A DNA stretch of 64,000 bases from Pseudomonadota bacterium (GTDB lineage: Bacteria; Pseudomonadota; Alphaproteobacteria; Rhizobiales; Aestuariivirgaceae): the NCBI GenBank assembly GCA_020161855.1, contig JAIUNJ010000005.1, positions 152,787 to 216,786 on the forward strand, in the 5' to 3' direction. The number at the start of each line of letters is the position of its first letter. Within the stretch, counting starts at the first letter, position 1. The notes beneath the pieces are model-generated. The model was not told the origin of the DNA. It did not search any database and worked only from the letters and a program-made list of their open reading frames with translations. Of the stretch, positions 1 through 7,620 are shown one piece after another. A program made the position numbers and the translations under genes.

Positions 1-95
1 TATATGTTGTGTCCCCGCCGGTAAGGGAAGATTCACCATTCCCGTGTCAAGGTCGCCGCGGAAGGGCGCAAAGTGTGCCCAGGGGTATATTGAAC

Positions 96-578
96 ATGCG
101 TCTTGTGTTCCTGTCGGCCGCCTTCGGCCTTGCGCTTGCGGGTGGTGCGCTCGCTTCGGATCCGCTCGTCATCGAAGCGGATCAGTCCACCATGCTCAGC
201 CTGCCATCGACGCCGGGTGCAGTTGTCATTGGCAATCCGACCATTGCGGACGCCACGGTCCAGGGCGACAAGCTTCTGGTGCATGGCCGCGCCTTCGGCA
301 CAACGAACATCATCATCCTGGACCAGGACGGCAAGCAGTCAATGAATGTCGAGGTCAGCGTCAGGCACGAAGTCCAGAACCTGGTTGCGGTCTTCAAGGC
401 AGATGCGAGCGGTGCATCACGCCGCACTTATAGCTGCGCACCGCTTTGCCAGTCCGAACTGCAGATCGGCGACGACGTCGTATACAATGGTGTGCTCGTC
501 GAGCAGATCAAGAACAAGATCAAGCTGGCAACCGGCCAGGAAGACTCGAAATCTGAAGCGCCTCCCGCGCCACAATAA
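96..578 (+). CDS. Secreted pilus-assembly N-terminal-domain protein (CpaC N-domain-like, no secretin)
   Basis: A 160-residue protein with a clear signal peptide (hydrophobic core at residues 4-18, Ala-rich cleavage region). The mature part matches the N-terminal domain found in CpaC/RcpA secretins of Tad pili: a beta-rich segment with the pattern GNPTIADATV followed by G-(R/K)-x-x-G-T-T-N and an acidic D-x-D-G turn. The secretin channel domain is absent; after about residue 100 there is only a short tail with a CAPLC cysteine pair and a lysine-rich C-terminus. The ATG at 96 was chosen because the signal peptide starts there and an AGGGG lies about 10 bases upstream; an upstream in-frame start at 9 would put 29 non-conserved residues before the signal. 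Two TadE-like genes follow on the same strand. Probable periplasmic accessory of the Tad pilus; exact role unknown. Confidence 0.8.
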   Translation: MRLVFLSAAFGLALAGGALASDPLVIEADQSTMLSLPSTPGAVVIGNPTIADATVQGDKLLVHGRAFGTTNIIILDQDGKQSMNVEVSVRHEVQNLVAVFKADASGASRRTYSCAPLCQSELQIGDDVVYNGVLVEQIKNKIKLATGQEDSKSEAPPAPQ

Positions 579-603
579 ACATAGAGCCGCTTTCGAACAT
601 CGC

Positions 604-641
604 GGGCTGGCCGGTTAACGCCGCGCCAGCCTTTCGCTTTC
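604..641 (+). terminator. Candidate terminator after the CpaC-N-domain gene
   Basis: A 7-bp perfect stem (605-611 with 625-631) is closed over a 13-base loop and followed by TTTCGCTTTC. It sits 26 bases after the stop of the upstream gene. The loop is long and the T tract is broken by CG, so strength is uncertain. Confidence 0.45.
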
Positions 642-761
642 ATGACAAGGCCATTTGCTTCGTTAGCCAATAATTTACTTCATCGCTTCAAATCTTAGAA
701 ATCGCCATCTGCTAGCACCTAGGTTGTAGTAATAGGTGCGATGTCTCGGGAGAGATGGTGT

Positions 762-1340
762 ATGTTCAAGCCCAATCCATACGGCATGATAGGCCGGCTG
801 CTGCGACGGTATATGCGTGCGCAACGCGGCGCGACCGCTGTCGAGTTTGCACTCGTCGCAGGTCCGTTTCTTTATGTGCTGGGTTGCATCATCGAAACCG
901 GCCTGATGCTTTTCACTGAATATACGCTGCAGTCGAGCGTGCAGGAGGCCGCGCGCCAGGTGCGAACCGGCCAGGCTCAGGCAGCCGCAATGACCCAGGG
1001 CCAGCTCAAGAGCGTCGTCTGCGATATGGCCGGCATCGTCGTCGACTGCACGCACAAGGTTTCGGTCTATGTCAACTCGGCCACCAACTTCACGACCCTG
1101 AAATCGTCCCTGCCCTCCATGCTAACGGTCGGCCCCTCGGTTGGCGGTTCAGTTTCCAGCAGTTCCTACAAGTGTGGCTCACCGTCACAGGCCGTTGCCA
1201 TCGTCGCCACCTATGACTGGCACTTTGTACTGCCTTTCATGAGTTTCTTCTCCAACATGAGCGACGACAGCATGCGGCGGCTTGTCGGCTTCGCCATGTT
1301 CCAGAACGAACCCTTCCCCGCCGGCTCAAGCTGCGCCTGA
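762..1340 (+). CDS. TadE/TadG-family pseudopilin-like protein
   Basis: 192 residues. After a short basic N-terminus comes R-G-A-T-A-V-E-F-A-L (about residues 22-31), the prepilin-like motif with the conserved Glu that defines TadE/TadG minor pseudopilins, running into one transmembrane helix (to about residue 50). The rest is periplasmic, including a Cys pair (CDMAGIVVDC). In Tad systems these proteins are processed by the TadV/CpaA-type peptidase and help assemble Flp pili. ATG 762 was preferred over ATG 741 because GGGAGAG lies 8 bases before it. It is followed 9 bases later by a second TadE-like gene, so the two are surely co-transcribed. Confidence 0.82.
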   Translation: MFKPNPYGMIGRLLRRYMRAQRGATAVEFALVAGPFLYVLGCIIETGLMLFTEYTLQSSVQEAARQVRTGQAQAAAMTQGQLKSVVCDMAGIVVDCTHKVSVYVNSATNFTTLKSSLPSMLTVGPSVGGSVSSSSYKCGSPSQAVAIVATYDWHFVLPFMSFFSNMSDDSMRRLVGFAMFQNEPFPAGSSCA

Positions 1341-1349
1341 GACACGATC

Positions 1350-1931
1350 ATGATCCTGACCAAGCTCAAAACATTTGCCATCGCCGAAAAGGGCGTCGCT
1401 GCCATCGAAACGGCGCTGATCCTGCCCTTCCTCCTGATCCTCTATTTCGGCATGATCGACCTGACGCAGCTCATCTCGCTGAACCGTAAGGTGACCTATG
1501 CGGCGAGCGTGGTGGCCGATACCACCAGCCAGAACCGCACCACCGTGCTCAACACCAGCATCGCCGATTATTACAAGGCGGTAGAGCTGATCATGTCCCC
1601 GACGCCGCTCAGCAGCGTCAACGTGAAGCTCTATGGCTACCGCCTGCAATCCGGATCACCACAACTGATCTGGAAGACGCAAAAGGGCTCCGGGCCGAAT
1701 TGCACGACCACGCCGCAGACCAGCAGCATGGCCTCGCTGATGACCGCCGGCAATGACATCATCGTTGCTGTTACCTGCATGCGCTATACGCCCTACATGG
1801 CCACGTTCCTTGGCGAGCAGATCCTGGGCGATACGTCCTTCGGGCTTGAACAAGCCGTGATGCTCCGCCCCCGTTCAACCCTGACACTGGAATGCCGCGT
1901 GGGTTCGGCCGCGGGCGCACTCTGCACCTGA
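1350..1931 (+). CDS. TadE/TadG-family pseudopilin-like protein (second)
   Basis: 193 residues. It has the same organisation as the upstream gene: a basic start, the motif E-K-G-V-A-A-I-E-T-A-L (residues 11-21) with the conserved Glu, a transmembrane helix to about residue 37, then a periplasmic domain with scattered Cys residues (NCTTT, VTCMR, LECR). This is the second of two tandem Tad minor pseudopilins, a common arrangement (TadE plus TadF) next to Flp pilus genes. An intrinsic terminator follows directly, so this is the last gene of the Tad-related transcript. The remaining Tad genes must lie left of the window. Confidence 0.8.
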   Translation: MILTKLKTFAIAEKGVAAIETALILPFLLILYFGMIDLTQLISLNRKVTYAASVVADTTSQNRTTVLNTSIADYYKAVELIMSPTPLSSVNVKLYGYRLQSGSPQLIWKTQKGSGPNCTTTPQTSSMASLMTAGNDIIVAVTCMRYTPYMATFLGEQILGDTSFGLEQAVMLRPRSTLTLECRVGSAAGALCT

Positions 1932-1958
1932 TCGCTCCCTAACAACGGCGCAGCGCTG

Positions 1959-1990
1959 ACCCGGCAGTTTCAGGCCGGGTTTTCCTGTTG
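1959..1990 (+). terminator. Rho-independent terminator after the TadE pair
   Basis: Perfect 7-bp GC-rich stem (1959-1965 with 1974-1980), 8-base loop, then TTTTCCTGTT. It lies 27 bases after the stop codon of the second TadE-like gene and before the DMT exporter. Confidence 0.75.
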
Positions 1991-2040
1991 CAAAAGGGTC
2001 ATATGCGGCCTAACCCGCAGCCGACTTCGGCGTATTCACC

Positions 2041-2883
2041 TTGGAAACAACCGTCTTTCTGGCCGTTCTTTTCGCGGCCTTCCTGCATGCGGCCTGGAAC
2101 GTTCAGATCAAGCTCAATCTGGACCGATTCCTTGCCCTCTTTCTCCTGCAGATCCTCATGGGCGTGTTTGGCATCGGCATCCTGCTCGTCCTGGGATTGC
2201 CGGGCGAGGCCGGCTACCCCTACGCCTTCATCTCGGGGATCGTGCATACCGGATACAACCTGTTCCTGGCGCGCAGCTACCGCCACGGCGACCTGAGCCT
2301 CGTCTATCCGATGGCGCGGGGCGCTGCCCCCCTGCTCACGCTGATCGGTACCTTCATTTTCTCCCACGATGTGCCCTCGCCGCTGGCCATTGCCGGGATC
2401 GTTGTCCTGATCGGGGGGCTGCTGGCCGCCGCCTTCTCCGGCATGCGGCGGCGCAGTGCTGATGGCGCAACCGTCTTCTATGCCCTCGGCACGGCTGTGT
2501 TCATCGCCGTCTATACCGTGGTGGACGGACTCGGCGGGCGTGTCTCCGGAACGCCTATCGCCTATGCCGGGCTGGTCTTTGTTTTCGACGCCGCCATGTT
2601 GCTCGTGACGGTTCTTGCCGTCCGCGGCACAAGTGCCGTGCGCGACGTGCTGCCCATGTGGAAGGCAGGTCTCATCGGTGGCGGTGCATCGTCGATAGCC
2701 TATGCCGTCGTCATCTGGGCCATGGCCCAGGCGCCGATCGCCACCGTCGCCGCCTTGCGCGAAACCAGCATCATCTTCGCCCTGCTGATGTCGGCGAAGT
2801 ACCTGAAAGAGACCCTCACACCCGCGCGCATCGCCGGGGGCCTCCTCATCGTCGCAGGTGCAGTGCTCCTGCGCCTGGGATAG
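2041..2883 (+). CDS. EamA/DMT-superfamily transporter
   Basis: 280 residues, almost entirely hydrophobic, with about ten membrane helices in two EamA-like halves. The segment G-D-L-S-L-V-Y-P-M-A-R-G (about residues 82-93) and the P-x-R-x-x-G-x-x-L-I-x-x-G end are typical of drug/metabolite transporters. Substrate cannot be read from sequence; family members export amino acids, metabolites or drugs. The start is TTG at 2041: the frame is closed by TAA at 2011 and no ATG or GTG lies between, so either TTG is used or the gene begins later. No neighbour indicates a substrate. Confidence 0.78.
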   Translation: METTVFLAVLFAAFLHAAWNVQIKLNLDRFLALFLLQILMGVFGIGILLVLGLPGEAGYPYAFISGIVHTGYNLFLARSYRHGDLSLVYPMARGAAPLLTLIGTFIFSHDVPSPLAIAGIVVLIGGLLAAAFSGMRRRSADGATVFYALGTAVFIAVYTVVDGLGGRVSGTPIAYAGLVFVFDAAMLLVTVLAVRGTSAVRDVLPMWKAGLIGGGASSIAYAVVIWAMAQAPIATVAALRETSIIFALLMSAKYLKETLTPARIAGGLLIVAGAVLLRLG

Positions 2884-2938
2884 CGCCACCCGCGCTTCAT
2901 CTGCTAACTACAGCCAGCAACAAGCGAGAGACCAAGAC

Positions 2939-4369
2939 ATGAACAAGAATTTCATCGGCGGCGACTGGGTCGCGGGCGCCTCTGTCAGCAAGAATATCAA
3001 CCCGTCGGACGTCAGCGACGTCGTGGGTGAATACGCCCAGGCTGACCGCGCCCAGACCGAAAGTGCCATTGCCGCGGCAAAGGCGGCCCTGCCGGCCTGG
3101 TCGCAGTCCACACCGCAGCAGCGCGCCGACGCGCTCGACTTCATCGGCAGCGAACTCCTGGCCCGCAAGGACGAGATCGGCAAGCTGCTGGCCCGCGAGG
3201 AGGGCAAGCCGCTTTCGAACGGCATCGCCGAAACCATGCGCGCCGGGCAGATTTTCAAGTTCTTTGCCCAGGAGGCCCTGCGCATCGAAGGCACGGCGCT
3301 GGCTTCGGTGCGGCCCGGTGTTGACATCAATGTCACCCGCGAAGCCGTGGGTGTGGTCGGCCTGATCTGCCCGTGGAACTTCCCCATTGCCATCCCGGCC
3401 TGGAAGATTGCCCCGGCGCTGGCCTTCGGCAACTCGGTCGTGTTCAAGCCTGCCGACCTCGTGCCGGGTTCGGCCTGGGCTCTCGTTGAGATCGCTTCAC
3501 GTTCGGGCCTGCCCAAGGGCGTTCTCAATCTCGTCATGGGCCGTGGTTCCATCGTCGGCCAGACGCTTCTCGACTCGCGCGACGTCAATGCCATCTCCTT
3601 TACCGGCTCCGTCGACACCGGTGCGCGCGTCGCCCAAGCCTGCGCAGCGCGCGGCGCCAAGTTCCAGCTCGAGATGGGTGGCAAGAATCCGCTCGTAGTT
3701 CTCAATGATGCCAACATCGATGCGGCAGTGGCAGGGGCTGTCGATGGCGCCTTCTTCCAGACGGGGCAACGCTGCACGGCTTCGTCTCGCCTCATCGTGG
3801 AAAGCAAAATCCATGACGCCTTCGTCGAAAAGATGGTGACGGCGGTCAAGGCGCTAAAAGTCGATCACGCCCTCAAGGACGGCACGCAGATCGGCCCCGT
3901 GGTCGACGAAAAGCAACTCGCCCAGGACGAGATGTATATCGACGTGGGCCGCAAGGAAGCCGAACTCGCCTGTGGTGGTGAACGCCTCAACCGCGAGACC
4001 AAGGGGCACTACCTCTCGCCGGCACTCTTCATCAACAGCAAGAACGACATGCGCATCAACCGCGAGGAAATCTTCGGGCCGGTGGCGAGCGTCATCAAGG
4101 TTGCAAGCTACGAAGAAGCACTGGCCGTGGCCAATGACACGCCTTTCGGCCTGTCCTCGGGCATCTATACCACGTCGCTCAAGCATGCCTCCGACTTCCG
4201 CAAGAAGTCGGCCGCGGGCATGGTCATGGTCAACCTGCCAACAGCGGGCGTCGACTATCACGTGCCGTTTGGCGGCCGCAAAGGTTCGAGCTTCGGGCCG
4301 CGCGAGCAGGGCCGCTATGCCTCGGAATTCTATACGGCCGTCAAGACCGCCTATATTTCTGCCGGCTGA
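2939..4369 (+). CDS. NAD(P)+-dependent aldehyde dehydrogenase, 2,5-dioxovalerate (alpha-ketoglutarate semialdehyde) type
   Basis: 476 residues, a full-length class-3 aldehyde dehydrogenase. Visible motifs: PWNFPIAIPAWK (cofactor binding), FTGSVDTGARVA (Rossmann loop), LEMGGKNPLVV with the general-base Glu at about residue 245, and QTGQRCTASSR with the catalytic Cys at about 279. The QRCTASSR context, rather than GQ-x-C-x-A, resembles the YcbD/alpha-ketoglutarate semialdehyde dehydrogenase branch, which oxidises 2,5-dioxovalerate to 2-oxoglutarate in sugar-acid and hydroxyproline breakdown. That subfamily call is inference. ATG 2939 was chosen over the open frame at 2858 because it matches the family start. 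A strong convergent terminator follows. Confidence 0.85.
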   Translation: MNKNFIGGDWVAGASVSKNINPSDVSDVVGEYAQADRAQTESAIAAAKAALPAWSQSTPQQRADALDFIGSELLARKDEIGKLLAREEGKPLSNGIAETMRAGQIFKFFAQEALRIEGTALASVRPGVDINVTREAVGVVGLICPWNFPIAIPAWKIAPALAFGNSVVFKPADLVPGSAWALVEIASRSGLPKGVLNLVMGRGSIVGQTLLDSRDVNAISFTGSVDTGARVAQACAARGAKFQLEMGGKNPLVVLNDANIDAAVAGAVDGAFFQTGQRCTASSRLIVESKIHDAFVEKMVTAVKALKVDHALKDGTQIGPVVDEKQLAQDEMYIDVGRKEAELACGGERLNRETKGHYLSPALFINSKNDMRINREEIFGPVASVIKVASYEEALAVANDTPFGLSSGIYTTSLKHASDFRKKSAAGMVMVNLPTAGVDYHVPFGGRKGSSFGPREQGRYASEFYTAVKTAYISAG

Positions 4370-4405
4370 CCGGAAGCACAGGCCTCCGGGCGAAACGCAA
4401 TTGAA

Positions 4406-4442
4406 CTGGCCTTTGGCAACACTGCCAAAGGCCAGTCTGCTT
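4406..4442. terminator. Strong bidirectional terminator between aldehyde dehydrogenase and DMT gene
   Basis: A 13-bp perfect inverted repeat (4406-4418 with 4423-4435) with a 4-base loop ACAC, between two convergent genes. The plus side is followed by TCTGCTTT. The stem is long enough to act for both directions even though T tracts are modest. Confidence 0.75.
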
Positions 4443-5326
4443 TACGGGTTGATCTCGACCGCGGTTTCGCGCAGGGCATGCGCGCGCTCCCGATGCCAGA
4501 CATAGATGCCGCAGGCGATGACGATGGCAGCACCCGCAATTGTCCAGCGGTCAGGATAGTGGCTGAAGAGAATGATGCCGGCGATCGTCATCCAGATGAT
4601 CTCGGTGTAGATGTAGGGGGCCAGCGTCGCAGCGGACGCGAGCCTGTGGGCCTGGATCAGCAGGAAATGGCCACCCACGCCCGCCGTGCCCATGATCAGC
4701 AGCATCAGCCACTCGCTGCCCTGCGGCATTTGCCAGTGCCAGGGCAGCGGCGCCAGGGAACCGATACTGCCGAAGAGCCCGACGAAGAACAGCGACGTCT
4801 CGGCCCTGTCATGGCTTCCGACCTTTCGCGTGGTGATGTTGTAGAGCGCGCTGCAAAAGGCTGCAGCCAGTGAGCTGAGCATGGCCCAGTGGAAAGCCAT
4901 GGTACCGGGCCGCATGATGACGAGCACGCCGAGAAGCCCGATAGCAACGGCGAGCCAACGGCGGGGACCGACATGCTCGCCGAGCAGGAGTGCCGACAGC
5001 CCGCAGACAAGCAGCGGCACGGTGAAGAAGATCGCCGCGCTGGTGGCAAGTTCCAGATGGCGGAGTGCGATGAAATTGAACCATGTCGATACGACCAGCA
5101 GCGCGCCCCGCGTGACCTGCAGCCAGGGGTGGCGCGTGTGCAGCAGGCTCAGGCCCCCGGTGCGCCAGATCAGAACGCAGGTGAGCGCAAGTGCGATGGC
5201 ATAGCGAAAGAAGACAGCCGTGAAGGTGTCGAGGGTCTGCATCACCAGCTTCGCAGTCGAATCGAGAAAGACGAAGACGGCCATCGCCGCCAGCATCAGC
5301 AGGATGCCTTTGAGGGTTTGGCTCAC
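4442..5326 (-). CDS. EamA/DMT-superfamily transporter
   Basis: 294 residues with about ten hydrophobic helices in two repeated EamA halves (the second half begins around residue 150). It has the F-F-R-Y-A-I-A motif near helix 2 and I-L-F-S-H-Y-P-D-R-W-T-I-x-G in the final helices, typical of the RhaT/YdcZ-like DMT exporters. It is the last gene of an operon with glk, pncA and an FAH-family hydrolase: its start codon overlaps the FAH stop by 4 bases, so it is translationally coupled. Substrate unknown. The neighbours do not point to one compound. Confidence 0.8.
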   Translation of the reverse strand: MSQTLKGILLMLAAMAVFVFLDSTAKLVMQTLDTFTAVFFRYAIALALTCVLIWRTGGLSLLHTRHPWLQVTRGALLVVSTWFNFIALRHLELATSAAIFFTVPLLVCGLSALLLGEHVGPRRWLAVAIGLLGVLVIMRPGTMAFHWAMLSSLAAAFCSALYNITTRKVGSHDRAETSLFFVGLFGSIGSLAPLPWHWQMPQGSEWLMLLIMGTAGVGGHFLLIQAHRLASAATLAPYIYTEIIWMTIAGIILFSHYPDRWTIAGAAIVIACGIYVWHRERAHALRETAVEINP

Positions 5327-5970
5327 ACGACATCCACGGTGAGGGTACCAAGGCCCGCAATGCGCGCCTCCATGCGATCGCCCCTGCTGACAGGCCCGAC
5401 ACCGGAGGGTGTTCCGGTGAAGATCAGGTCGCCGGCCCGCAGGGCGAAATACCGGTCAAGCTCGGCGATGATCTCATCGACACGCCAGATCATCTCCGAA
5501 AGATCGCCACGCTGCCGCGAACTGCCGTTGACATCAAGGGCGATGGCGCCTGCCGTCAGCGCCTGCGTGGCGGGCAGTATCGGGCCGAGGGGTGCGGAGA
5601 AGTCGAAAGCCTTTGCCGTATCCCAGGGCCGCTGCAGCTTCTTGGCGGCAGCCTGCAGATCGCGGCGGGTCATGTCGATGCCGATGGCATGGCCGAAGAT
5701 GGCGGCACCAGGCCCCAAGGCCACAACCAGTTCGACCTCATGATGCACATCCTGCGACATGGGCGGATAAGGGAAGCGGCCAGCGGTCACGGCGGCATCG
5801 GCCGGCTTGGTGAAGAAGAAGGGCGGATCGCGCCCCACCTCGCCCCCCATCTCCTTCACGTGCTCCGCATAGTTTCGCCCCACGCAGTAGACGCGGTGCA
5901 CCGGAAAGAGAGCGGCACTGCCGGAGATCGGAACCGCGGCGGCAGGAGCCGCAGGAAAGGCGAAGGTCAC
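5323..5970 (-). CDS. Fumarylacetoacetate hydrolase (FAH)-family protein, small fumarylpyruvate-hydrolase type
   Basis: 215 residues, the length of the single-domain FAH subfamily (fumarylpyruvate hydrolase / YcgM-like acylpyruvase). Family motifs: VGRNYAEHVKEMG (active-site lid region), the metal-ligand run H-H-E-V-E-L-V, D-M-T-R-R-D-L-Q, a K-x-F-D-x-S block, and F-T-G-T-P-S-G-V-G-P near the C-terminus. These enzymes use Mg or Mn to cleave or decarboxylate beta-diketo acids such as fumarylpyruvate, acylpyruvates or oxaloacetate. Its 5' end overlaps pncA by 4 bases and its 3' end overlaps the DMT gene by 4 bases. No gentisate or homogentisate pathway gene lies nearby, so an oxaloacetate decarboxylase or acylpyruvase housekeeping role is equally possible. 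Confidence 0.85.
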   Translation of the reverse strand: MTFAFPAAPAAAVPISGSAALFPVHRVYCVGRNYAEHVKEMGGEVGRDPPFFFTKPADAAVTAGRFPYPPMSQDVHHEVELVVALGPGAAIFGHAIGIDMTRRDLQAAAKKLQRPWDTAKAFDFSAPLGPILPATQALTAGAIALDVNGSSRQRGDLSEMIWRVDEIIAELDRYFALRAGDLIFTGTPSGVGPVSRGDRMEARIAGLGTLTVDVV

Positions 5971-6566
5971 ACGAGCACAATGCCCCGTTCTTCGAAGCTC
6001 TTGCGCGTCTGCAGGGCGGAACCGGCAAGATCGATGGCGCGTGTGGCGCGCGAGACCACAGTCACGTCGAAGCCCAGCATCTTGGCGTCTTCAGCCGAGT
6101 AGCGCACGCAATAGTCAAAGGCGAGGCCGACAAGCGTCACCTTGGAAAAGCCGCGTTCCTTCAGGTAGCCACCCAGGCCTGTCGGCGTCTTGTGGTCGTT
6201 CTCGAAGAAGGCCGAGTAGGAATCGATCTCGCGGCGGAAGCCCTTGCGGATGATCAACTCGGCATGAGGCACATTGAGCTCGGAGTGAATGGCGGCGCCG
6301 CGCGACCCGACGACACAGTGGTCCGGCCACAGCGTCTGCGGGCCGTAAGGCATCGTGATCGTCATGAACGGCACCATGCCATCATGCTGCGAGGCGAAGG
6401 AGAGATGGTCGGCCGGGTGCCAGTCCTGGGTCAGCGCCACGTGGCGGAACTGGCGGGCCAGATCATTGATCACCGGGACGATGTCGTGACCGCCGTGGAC
6501 AGCAAGCTTGCCACCCGGGCAGAAGTCATTCTGCATGTCGACGATGACGAGGATTTCGTTGCTCAT
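5967..6566 (-). CDS. pncA: Nicotinamidase / pyrazinamidase
   Basis: 199 residues of the isochorismatase-like cysteine hydrolase fold. The complete PncA triad can be read: Asp10 (IVDMQNDF), Lys108 (IIRKGF) and Cys153 (AFDYCVRYSAEDA). Metal ligands Asp48, His50 (QDWH) and His83 (PDHC) are also present. It deamidates nicotinamide to nicotinate, feeding the Preiss-Handler NAD salvage route in the cytoplasm. It overlaps the glk stop by 4 bases and the following FAH-like gene by 4 bases, so glucose phosphorylation and NAD salvage are produced from one message; whether this is functional or historical is not visible. Confidence 0.94.
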   Translation of the reverse strand: MSNEILVIVDMQNDFCPGGKLAVHGGHDIVPVINDLARQFRHVALTQDWHPADHLSFASQHDGMVPFMTITMPYGPQTLWPDHCVVGSRGAAIHSELNVPHAELIIRKGFRREIDSYSAFFENDHKTPTGLGGYLKERGFSKVTLVGLAFDYCVRYSAEDAKMLGFDVTVVSRATRAIDLAGSALQTRKSFEERGIVLV

Positions 6567-7510
6567 GAAGCCTCCGCATTGAGGGCGGCCGCGCAGCCCT
6601 TGAAGGCCGGGAACCTGTCGGTGATCACATACCAGGGAATGGGCTTCATCACTTCAGCGATGCGGCCCTTGTCTTCGAATACGGCACGGAACTTGGGGTT
6701 CTTGAGCTTCTCGGCGATGGACGGCGCTATGCCACCCGCCAGATAGACCCCCCCGCGCGCCTGGATGGCCATGGCAATGTCACCCGCGAGGCGGGCGAGG
6801 AAGGTCATGAAGTGGTCGAGGGTTTTCCCGGCGGCGGCATCCCCGCCCTTCAGGGCCGCCTGCAGCACGGCCTCTGGCGTTTCATGTAGCGGCTTCTCCG
6901 CGATGGCCTTGTAGAGATCGAGCATGCCGGGCCCGGTCAGGATATCCTCGGCCTCGGCGAAACGATCCTTGCCCTTGATTTTGTCCTTGAGGGCCAGTTC
7001 CTCTGCGGTGACAACAGGAAGCGTGGTGTGGCCAAGCTCGCCGGGGATCGGCATCCAGCCCCCCTTGACCGGCGCCAGCACGGCCATGCCAAGGCCGGTG
7101 CCCGGCCCCAGCACCACCTTCACCAGCGGCTTGTTGTTGGCAATGCCGCCAATCTGGACGAGATCCTCGCTGGCAATATGCGGCAGCGACCAGGCCAGAG
7201 CCTCAAAGTCATTAAGCAGGCGGAAGCGCTCGGCCCGCGCGGCCTTGCGCAGCGACTCGGCACTGAAGGTCCAGTCGCGGTTGGTCAGCGTGATGCGTTC
7301 ACGGTCCACCGGCGCGGCCACATCGACGGCAGCCGCGGCAAGCCCGGCAATGCCGCGCTTCTCCACATAGTGGCTGATGGCATCCTCGAGACCCTTGAAA
7401 TTGTCGTTGCGGAGCACCTCGACATCGCGCACCTCCATGGAACCGAGCTCGATCAGCCCGAACCGCGAATTTGTGCCGCCGATATCGCCAAGAAGTGCCA
7501 GTCTGGTCAT
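6563..7510 (-). CDS. glk: Glucokinase
   Basis: 315 residues, ROK-unrelated bacterial glucokinase (Glk/hexokinase fold). It starts with the phosphate-binding motif GDIGGTNSRFGL, has LLNDFEALAWSLP with the catalytic Asp, the adenosine motif VLGPGTGLGMAVL, GELGHTTLP with the glucose-binding Glu/His, and VYLAGGIAP. It phosphorylates glucose for the Entner-Doudoroff pathway, whose operon lies 2.4 kb to the right. ATG 7510 was used because the protein family begins directly with MTRLALLGDIGG; a longer frame to 7540 adds ten unconserved residues. First gene of a four-gene overlapping operon; divergent from prfC across about 110 bases. Confidence 0.93.
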   Translation of the reverse strand: MTRLALLGDIGGTNSRFGLIELGSMEVRDVEVLRNDNFKGLEDAISHYVEKRGIAGLAAAAVDVAAPVDRERITLTNRDWTFSAESLRKAARAERFRLLNDFEALAWSLPHIASEDLVQIGGIANNKPLVKVVLGPGTGLGMAVLAPVKGGWMPIPGELGHTTLPVVTAEELALKDKIKGKDRFAEAEDILTGPGMLDLYKAIAEKPLHETPEAVLQAALKGGDAAAGKTLDHFMTFLARLAGDIAMAIQARGGVYLAGGIAPSIAEKLKNPKFRAVFEDKGRIAEVMKPIPWYVITDRFPAFKGCAAALNAEAS

Positions 7511-7620
7511 GCAAACGCCTCTGGCCCCTCCCTGCCACACACCCCGGCAAAGGGCAACTCTGGACGCCGGGCGGCGAGGCCGCTACAGGCTGCAACAATT
7601 GTAATCTCGGGCATTCTGAT

